NCBI RefSeq assembly: GCF_015706575.1
Contig: NW_024037064.1
Location: forward strand, 14,113,606 to 14,177,605
From: Patiria miniata
Lineage: Eukaryota; Echinodermata; Asteroidea; Valvatida; Asterinidae
DNA length: 64,000 nucleotides
Direction: 5' to 3'
Shown here: one piece after another, positions 37,413 to 47,400 of the stretch
Layout: each line of letters opens with the position of its first letter
Numbering within the stretch: position 1 is the first letter of the stretch
Translations under genes and position numbers: made by a program
The notes under the pieces: model-generated
The model's input: only the letters and a program-made list of their open reading frames with translations
What the model was told of the DNA's origin: nothing
Databases searched by the model: none

Positions 37413-37829
37413 TGATCATTGTATGATGACACACAGTATTACCTACCGGTATAGTTCGAATGGGCAATGGTATTCATCTATTGAAAAACAAGATAAAACA
37501 CAATGTTTTCATCAATGCAAAATTTGTACCAAACATCTTGCATTTTTAGCAGTGTATTGACACATTTCTGGCATTTGGACCTCTTTTTTTCCTTCATAAA
37601 TATCATACAGTATTAAATTTTAGCCCCCTAAATACAATGTACATGCATTTCTGGCTACATGTTTTATTGTGCTAAACAGTCCAAACTTTTTTCTTTCCAC
37701 TGAAAATTCCTCAATGTTTTACTATATTGAAGATATTCATCCCACTAAAGACTGAATATTATTTTACCATACTGAAGATTCTATTCTGTTCTGCCCTACT
37801 GAAAATTCTAGAATGCTTCACCCTGTTCA

Positions 37830-38215
37830 ACATTCCAAATTTTTCAAAATCGCCGACAACGAAACTCTTTCATCATTATCACCACATTGTTCATTTTCTT
37901 CATTCACACATACCCATACTACATGTATATGCTAAATCATTCCTACTGAAGATCGCCAACAGCAACATTCTTTCATGTACATTGCCACATTGTTCATTTT
38001 CTTGATTCACATGTACTATGCTAAATCATTCCTACTGAAGATCGCCAACACCAAAACTCTTTCATGCACATTGCCACATTGTTCATTGTCCTGATGCACA
38101 AATAATGCTAAATCATTGCTATTGAAGAGCACCGACACCAAAACTTTAAGTTCATCTCCATAACCATTAGTCATTTTCCTGATTCACATGTACTATGCCA
38201 AATCATTCCTTTGTG
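37830..38215. repeat. Tandem repeat, ~100 bp unit, about four copies
   Basis: CTACTGAAGATCGCCAACA, then CTCTTTCATG, CATTGCCACATTGTTCATT and TATGCTAAATCATTCCT recur at about 37840, 37945, 38035 and 38120 with drift. Confidence 0.75.
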
Positions 38216-38445
38216 ATTATTCATGTTAGCTTATAATTTCTTCTTTGCTGAAAATATAATCATAACGGAAATAGTCAACACAGCAATTTCTCTGTGATGA
38301 GAAGCACAACCTTCAATATGTATATGAAAATGTCCAACAAATTAAGATTTAACACAAATTATACATGTACCGGTATACTGGTACATGTGTAGCGTGCAGG
38401 TTTCAAAACTGGAGTTAGTTATTACTGCTCAAAATGTGGAGAGGA

Positions 38446-41400
38446 TTAAAACTTAATTACAACACTTTCATGATAGCTATAATATGTTGGACTAACGTAT
38501 GTTTCAACACATTGTATGTTTCTTGCATAAACATGATCTAACAAAGTTCCTTTTTCTGTAGTAGCTTCACTTACACACTGTGTGTAACCATGGTCTTGCA
38601 TTAGTTTTTGAACAGATGATGATTGTTTCATAACATTTTGATTAAAATCTCCCATGACTACACATTTGTTTGAAATCTTATGTAACTCATTCAACAACAT
38701 TTTCAAAATATGTAGAAAGTCAGTAATTACATATGTTTCAGGTCGATAAATTACTACAACAGCTACTGACTCATTTGATATTACCTGAAATGCAATATAC
38801 TCAAGATTGTGGATTGGCAAGTTTAGTCTACTAAACACTTTATCTTTTTTACCACACACAGCAACGCCACCATGACACTGATCTTTCAACATACGACTAA
38901 GATTACTTGTGTCATCATATGACATACATCTTGGCTGATGATACCATCTGTAGTCACTCATATCCATATCCAAATTAAAGTGTTCATTAGTCCATGTTTC
39001 TGTGAGGCAAATGAAATCACACGACAGTATTACATTATTATTTTTCAAATCCATATAATGTGCATGAAGTCCTTCAATATTATGCAATCCTATTGTTGTA
39101 TTAGTTGTATGACATCCCATAGATTCTACTTTTTCACAGTCATCACAAGTGCCACTGCTTCTTTTATCATTCTCTGGTTCAATATATGACACCATTTTAC
39201 TCATAGCCTCAGCCACAGCTTCATTGCAGTAAATATACTTTTCATTTAACCCTTCTATCACAAGGCCATTCAATGAAACTACTCTGCTTAAGCTTACATA
39301 TGCTTGTCCTGCTGAAAATGTATGCTGAAGACTTACAACTGCTGTTTTCAAAGTCATCCCTTGAACATTGTGCGCAGTACATGCCCAAGCTAACTTCAGA
39401 GGAAACTGATGTCGAACACACTGTTTATTGACATTTTCTTCAATCATCTCAATACTGACAATGTCAGTGCTATTGGAAGTACAGCGTCTTTTCAAATTAG
39501 ATCCAACCTTCTCATTGTCAAACTTAACTGTAATATATTTTGGGGAATCTTCATTAGCAATTGTAACAATTTCACACACAGTTCCTAACACTCCATTCAC
39601 AAGTCCATCAGCCACATCAATATTCCTGATCAACATAACTCTGGCACCAACTCCAACCCATAATGACTCTGGCAAATTGGTTTTAGAACCTTTCTTGAAT
39701 GATTTCTTGACCAGTGTCATTTTTCCACTCTTGGTATCCTTCTGAAAATCGTTGGCATTAATACACACACAATTTGAAAAGTTTGCAAAAAGAGTCTTTG
39801 TGTTATACTCATCAACCTGTTTATTACAAGGATAAATGTGTATAGCATCTGTCCAATCTTCACCAGTTTCACGTGATTGTAACAATCCAATGTCATCACT
39901 GAGCAAAGTCTCTGTTTTTTTTCTTACACGTAACCGATTCAAGAGCTCGGCAAATTTTTTGTCTTCCTTCTGCCTCATTATCTTAGTTAGTTCAACTTTC
40001 ACAAAGTTATCACACCACAAATCACCTGTAACATCACTACGATATAATGACTTCCCTTTCACTGGCGGTAACTGATAGAAATCACCAACTGCTAATATGC
40101 TTACATTTCCAAAAGCATTATGATTTCTTGATTGTTTGATTTGACGAAGACGACCATGAATATACTGCAACATTTTGTGATCTACCATTGAAATCTCATC
40201 GATAATTAATATCTGTAATTGCCTTAATTTGTGTCTAAGTGTACTAATTTTCTCCTCAATCAAAGGGTGATATGGCAATGTAACATTTGTCCCAATTGAC
40301 AAAGCACTGTGTATAGTTGCTCCATGGATATTGAATGCTGCAACGCCAGTGGGTGCTGTGAGCAGAACTGATAAGTCGTCTGGATTCTCCAACATTCCTC
40401 TAAAAAGCCTGGTTGCTTCATAGTAAATACACTTAATTAAGTGACTTTTCCCAGTACCAGCACCACCAGTAACAAACACGTGAAATGGTTCAGGATTTTT
40501 ACCATTTACTTTGTCCAAGCACCATTGTCTGACTTTGTAGAACACTTGTTTTTGTTTATAATTCAAACATCTCAACAAATTCATTGCTTCTTGTTTAGAC
40601 ACTTTCAGTGCATGAGGTTCAATGGTATATTTCATATTGTCATCTTTCAGTGATTTCAAATCAGGAATATCAAATTCATTTTCACTATCCTCATCTTGTG
40701 GCTGATGCTGTTTTTGACATTCAAGTCTATCCTTTTCTGTTTCTGGAGCTATCATTGCCCAAGCATCTTCCTGTGGACCAAATTTTTCTAACAGTTCCTC
40801 AGCTTCATCTACAGACTCAGCATTAGCCTCATACAATGATCGATTACTTTCCACAATCTTCCTTACAGATTGCAGCGCACCATTAAGTTTTACAATACCA
40901 TTTTTATAAAATTCCTCATGTGTATCAAATTGCTTGGGTTTCAACTGAATGTCAGTGCGATAAGGGAGGTATAACTGCAAAATACTCCGATAGTACTTTT
41001 CTGGATGTTTTGCTAGTGAAAATCTAGGAAATCTAATCACTGCTCGATCACTACGAGTTCGTTTCTGTATATGTCCTAAATTGTTCTGCAATTTGTATAC
41101 TTGTGTGTGACTTTTTTTCGCCATGTTGTTATATATCACCCTATAATCAGAGCAAAATGTAGCCAAGCACATTCTTTTAAATTTGTTGTTTTTTGGTCTT
41201 GCTAAATATCGATCAATTCTACTTGTCATCCAAATACTATCATCATCTTCTCCAGATTTTCTTTTAATGACACTGAGTGGCAAACTCATTCTAATTCGAT
41301 CTTCACCAACAGGTATAAACTCTACTTTCCTTGAGCCTTCTTTCAATCTCAAAGTACACACACGATACACTGCTTCTTGTGCCGACACCTCACGATTATG

Positions 41401-44400
41401 CAAATAAACAGATCCAATTTCTTTCATGCTCTCTCTAGCCTCCATATTTCCTTTTCGTACTTCAACTTGAGCTTGCGACAACAATACACCCATTTCACGT
41501 TCAGCTTTCGACATGTAAGATACCACATAACTAACACACGCATATGCATCACATATATATTGAATATCCATGTTAGCATTCCAACATCTAATTAAATCTG
41601 GATTATACAGATTGACCCATACATCTTGCGGTTCTCTCTTATGCACAATACTGCACTTATTACTTAACACATCATTAGCTTTCTCAAAGTCTTTTTGTGT
41701 TATGTTAATATTTGAAAACAATTCACTGGTTGTCATCTGTTCATTTTCACTATTTTGTATTGCAGTCCACACAGATTTCAGTAAGTCCTCTGCCTCATAA
41801 CATTCATTCATTTCATCTTCACTACTCTTCTTGCTAGGCATTGGTCCATCAGGGTGCGTAATGAATGTTTGCTCAGATGGTGGTCTGGGGAAATTAAACC
41901 TGCACTCAGTACCCTTCTTCTTGCAAGACTTTGAATGCTTCCTGCTGTGTTGCTGAACCTCACTAATGATTTGATTAAGTTCTTCATCTTGTTCCTTTGA
42001 TGGTAATTTACAACTAATGTGTTTGTCAATAAATTGTACAACATCCTTATCTTTATCTCTTCCCATTAATGGAGCATTTTCAATCCAAAACAGACAATGC
42101 GTATGTGGCGACCCTCTCTGTTGGAACTCCACTCTGTAAAAATAGTCCTTGACTTTGCCTATTGGTTGTGCTCCAGACAAAATTACATCTCTCAAAAATG
42201 TATGGAATCGGTGGTCAAACATTCTGGCAGCAGTGACAGGATTAGTTCTCAACACAGTACACTTCTCATTCCAGTCTAAATCTTTCAAATCTCTAGAGTC
42301 ACCTTGCTGACGTAGAATTGTATTGATTACTTCTGACCATCTCATATCTGCTGCTGAAAATGAACAAAACCATGTTGGTATTCCTAGCTGTCTTATCATC
42401 GCCAAAACATCCTTCTGTGCTGCTTGCCAGTATGGAGGTGTACCACGAATAGGTTTGAGGAATTTATATCCACTATCAGATTTCAAAATATTACTCAATT
42501 TGTCGCTGTCACTGATCACTCTGGCATTTATTTTTTCACCATTGGGCATTTTATCAGAACCTTTACGTAATGCAATAGAAACACTGGACATAACTTTCTG
42601 AATCTCCGACAAATACTGAGCATAAAAAATATATTGGGTGTTCTGTGCAAATCTATTATCTACGTTCATTAGTTTGTTGTGGAAATATCTACCAAGTGTT
42701 ATAGTCACATCACGTTTGTCGTGAAATGTTGGTTGGCCTGTTGGAAACAATGCAGGAAAACATTTTGCCTCATTACCCTGTTCCATCAAAATTCTGATTG
42801 GACTATTGCCTTCACAAGGGGCCACACACAGCACATCACTAAAATACTGATCCAGTACTTCTTGGCCTATATCAATTGGTTGAAGACACGGATCTAATGC
42901 CATGCCTCTCAAACGATCATCGTCTGTTTCCTCATCATCTCCTGCTTGTTCATCATCACTGTCATCGCTCTTATCACTGAATTCCTTTCTGACATCATCC
43001 TCATTTTCCTCGATATCCTCAACTTCAGACAATGGATTCTCCCAATCATTGTTAATTTCAATGTCTTTGTACCACTGATTATTGTGTTTCAGGTAGTATA
43101 ATGCATTGTCAACATGCTGCCTATTAACAAACTGATACTGGTAATATCCCTTGTATGACAATTTCCTCTTCAACTTGACACGAATCATTTCATGACTATG
43201 TTCAGCTCTTGGTAATACTTTCACAGTGTCTGTTATGTTTGATGGAACACACACAACTGGACCCCTCATGCCATGCTGTCCACCCTTCGGCAATGCAATC
43301 AGTTTCATAAATGGCACATTTATTGCAATCAGATGTTCTTCCAATACATTTAAACATGCCAATTCATCAGGAACATTAATTAACAGCAAATTATTGACAC
43401 TTGCTTCAGCAGGCATTTTGTTAGCAAGTAATTTCCTATGACATGTGTAGCATATCCACAAACATGACCTGCTTGATGCTCCTATAACACACTTTGATTG
43501 ACAGTCCTCACTACAAGTATGAAGATACTGTTCAGAAATACAACTTTGATGCTTATATTTGTATTTATTGCATTTCAAGACTTGTTTCTTGAACAGAAGC
43601 TTGTGACATGAGGCACACACATACTCAGGTCCTTTACAGATATCTTGCTTGAATGTCTTTGTCACATTATCCATACAGCGTCTCATGTATTGACGGTACG
43701 CAATTTTTCTGTGGTATCTTTCTATTCCAGCTTGTATTAAATTTCTCCTATATTTTGCGTTAGTATGATACTTTTGTTTGATCTTAGCAATCAGTCTATT
43801 TTTGTATGAAGTACTGACATGGTATTTCAATTTAGCCAGATTGATTTTCCGTTCCCTATTTATATCTGGATGATACTTTTGTTTTTTATAATTGTTACTT
43901 TCTTTTTTGTATGTTTCATTCTCACAATATCTTCTTTTACCAGCGTTAATTAACTTTTCCCTGTATACAACATTATTACGATATTTTTTCTTCGCACTAA
44001 CACTTAACTTTTCTTGATATTTTTTCTTCAAATTATTTCTGTGTGCAACATTATCACGATATTTAGCTCTTTCAGTCTTCGATCTTTTTACTTTAAACTC
44101 ACTTTCATCACGATATCTCTTGTTCAATGCTTCCTTCTTCTTGTCAGCATTTTCTCTGTATTTCCTTTTGTCATACATTTTCTTATTCTGCTTACATGTA
44201 TCTCTTTGCTTTTTCTTTTCCCTGTACCTGTTCTTAGCCTTCTCTCTCGCTACTTTACGTGTCAATCGCATATTTGCTCGTTTTCGCCTCTGCCTTTTCA
44301 GTATTTTATGAGCTCTATCAATTTCAATAGTTTCACATGTCATATGTTCTCTTTCCTTAGTATTTGAAGGACATTCAGTATGGGGTTTCTCATCCACACA

Positions 44401-47400
44401 ACTTTTATGATCTCTGTTTTTTGTTACGGCTTCTCTCATTTCATGTCTCTCAAGTGACAGCACAACATCATAGTGAATTCTCTGTTTGTGATATAAATAT
44501 ATTCCTTCATCCAAATTAACACCACTATCCTCGACAATATTTTTAGAAAACATACACCACTTATTTATATCATCAAATGTATATATGTCAACACCAAGCA
44601 TATGTCCCATTGCCATAATTTCAACTTCCGTAGCCCATATTCCAGAATCAAACAATCTCTTGTGAATGACATACTCTTGCACATTATTATAACCTTCCCG
44701 CAAAATGCCATAATATTTTGTTTGGTGCTTCAACATGTGATTCACAACTGCCACCCGTAAGCACATATGATTATCTTCTGTTCCTGATATGGCATATGAT
44801 ATAGCTCTGAAGAAACAGTTTCCATCACCTTTGATTGTCTTTACATCACGAGGTCGTTCCATTTGTTCACATTCTACAGAAATGTCATCAACTTCATCAC
44901 ATACATTCATCATTCCATGTTTTCTACACAGACCAACCTTGGTAATGTATCTCAATTGAACAAATTTTAACACATCCAGCCGTGTCACTTTCGTTATTTC
45001 AACATCATCACCAACATCACCTGTATTACTGGAAGGCACTTGATGACCACTATTTGGACAATCTTCTGCAACCGTGTCAGACAACTGATCACTAACATGT
45101 GCATTACAAGCAGCTCCATCATGTTTTATGGTACCATGCCGACAAGCCTCAATGACAGACCCATTATCCTGTATACTACAATATGCAATATTAGCAGCAT
45201 CTTGTCCTACATGTACCTCATCATCTAGCCAAACATTCATGCCTGTAATTTCATACTGCTCATTACTAGACAATGACATAGATTGAGCCAAACCGTTACA
45301 GTACCTGTGAACATCTTGCCAAGTAGAGACACACTTCAGCAAACTTCTTCCCTCACTTGTCTGATTACCATGCTGATCTCTAGAATGTGAATCAAAAATA
45401 TAATACATTCCATTCTGAGCAATAACAACAAACGTGTTTTCATGAAAACATATGAAACAAGCATAATATCTCTGCAGAGTCTGTTCCAGTGCACGGTTCA
45501 TTGGGATCATGTTAAATTCAGATAAATTGCACTCATCTCCTAAAGTTCCACATACAGGATCTGCAAACTTCATACAAAAATGATGATTCAGCAGATCAAG
45601 TTCATCTGGCAATTCAGTCACCAACAGAAAGTCATTATTCATTGTACTGCTCTGAGATAAATGACTGTATAATTCATTTCCTGTTTGCAAGGTGACATCC
45701 ATATCATGACAAGACCAGTCTTTCAGTAACTTGGTTCTACTGTACAAAATGGCACACAAGCTGTTTGCAACACACTGCTTGCCACTGTTAAAACCAAATC
45801 TCAGATCACCTTGGTGGAAGTTACCTTGCACTGTCCTTTCAGCCAATACTCTACTGTTTGTGTCTGTTCTAGTTTGCATATTATTGCCCAGGTCAGTCAC
45901 ATCACTTTTACTCTTCAAAATTATTGGCACTTTCTCACACTTCCATTTCATTGATTTACGTGTTTGATGTGACACACCTGGCTTCTTTGCACATATACCG
46001 ATACTCTTATCATCAATTTTAGATTTCATTTTCTTAGCTCCATTGTTTGTCTCACAACTTGCACTAGCACACGATGTCTGTCTTTTCCTACTTCGCAATT
46101 CATATCTCTTAGTCTGTTTTGTTTCCAATGCCACTGCCTGATCTTTTTGGACATTTCCTTCTTGACACTTCTTTTCATCAGAGTCAATGCCTTTACTGAC
46201 ACTACCCACAACCTTTTTACTTCTTGTACACATTGCACTTCTTGTTTCTACAATTCTGTCTCTTTCTCTTTTCCTTCCATCCTGATCATTTGAAGACTGG
46301 CCATTCCTTTTCCTCAATGAATAACCACCAGTCTGCTTAATTATTAGTCCCGTGCCCTTAGTTACATGTTTTTTTCTCAAACCTGTCCCCTGCCTTATCC
46401 TAGCTGAACATGTCTTCATTTTCAGGTCACTTACACCGTTCACGTTGTTCATCTGTTTGTCTTTAATGCTATCATCTGCATTCATTCTGTCCACAAGAGC
46501 ATACTTGTCTGCCTCATCTTCCTTGTGTGTCTCCTGCAATGTCAACTCAAATGTATTTATATCTGTTGGAATACCAAGATCATACAAAAGTGACTTTGAA
46601 AAAGAACTTCTTCTACATTTTCGACACATCCATGCCACAGCTTTGTTGGTCAACAACCAGTCCATCTTTGAGAAATTCATACATTTCACATGATACCAAA
46701 TGTCACAGCTATCACACTGCACATGGGTTTCAAATGACTTTATACTCTGATCACACCACCAGCATTGCTTGTTATGAATTTTACTTAATTTTTCTGGACT
46801 ATTTTCACCTGCTTCACTATTCTTTGACTTTCTGGCTTCAGATTGCTTGATTTTTCCAATCACCTTGTTACACTGTACACTCATCTCTTTCCCTTTTTGC
46901 ACTGTTCTTGGAGCATTACTACACCCGACATTTTTGTTTATACCATGAGACACGTGACTGACATCTTCTGTGACATTGTCAGAGAACTCACCATCATTGC
47001 TTATGCTACAACCAGCATTTCCAGTATTGTCTTTTACTCCATGGTCATTACTCACATCACAACCAGTACTATCCCGTACAGTACTAATGCCACTTACATG
47101 TACAAGTACATTGTCTCCTACCTCATCATCTAGCGAAACAGACACACCTGTAAGTTCAAACTGCTCATTGTTAGACAAGCACATAGAGTTTGCCAAATTA
47201 CTACAATACCTGTGTACATCTTGCCATGCATGAACACGTTTAAGCAAACTGCGTCCTTCACTGACCTGGTAACCGTCTCGATTCCTAGAGTGAGTGTCAA
47301 AGATATAATACATCCCATCTTGAGCAATTACAACAAATGTCTTTCCATCAAAAGTTATAAAACATGCGTAGTACTGCTGAAGATATTGTTGTAAGGCTCG

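Noticed and set aside
35436-37467. A ladder of ~72-codon minus-strand open frames with HHWSSSSSSDDHHQSSE repeats
   Set aside because: They arise because the 91 bp unit is not a multiple of three and lacks stops in some frames. No start context, splice signal or codon bias supports a protein.
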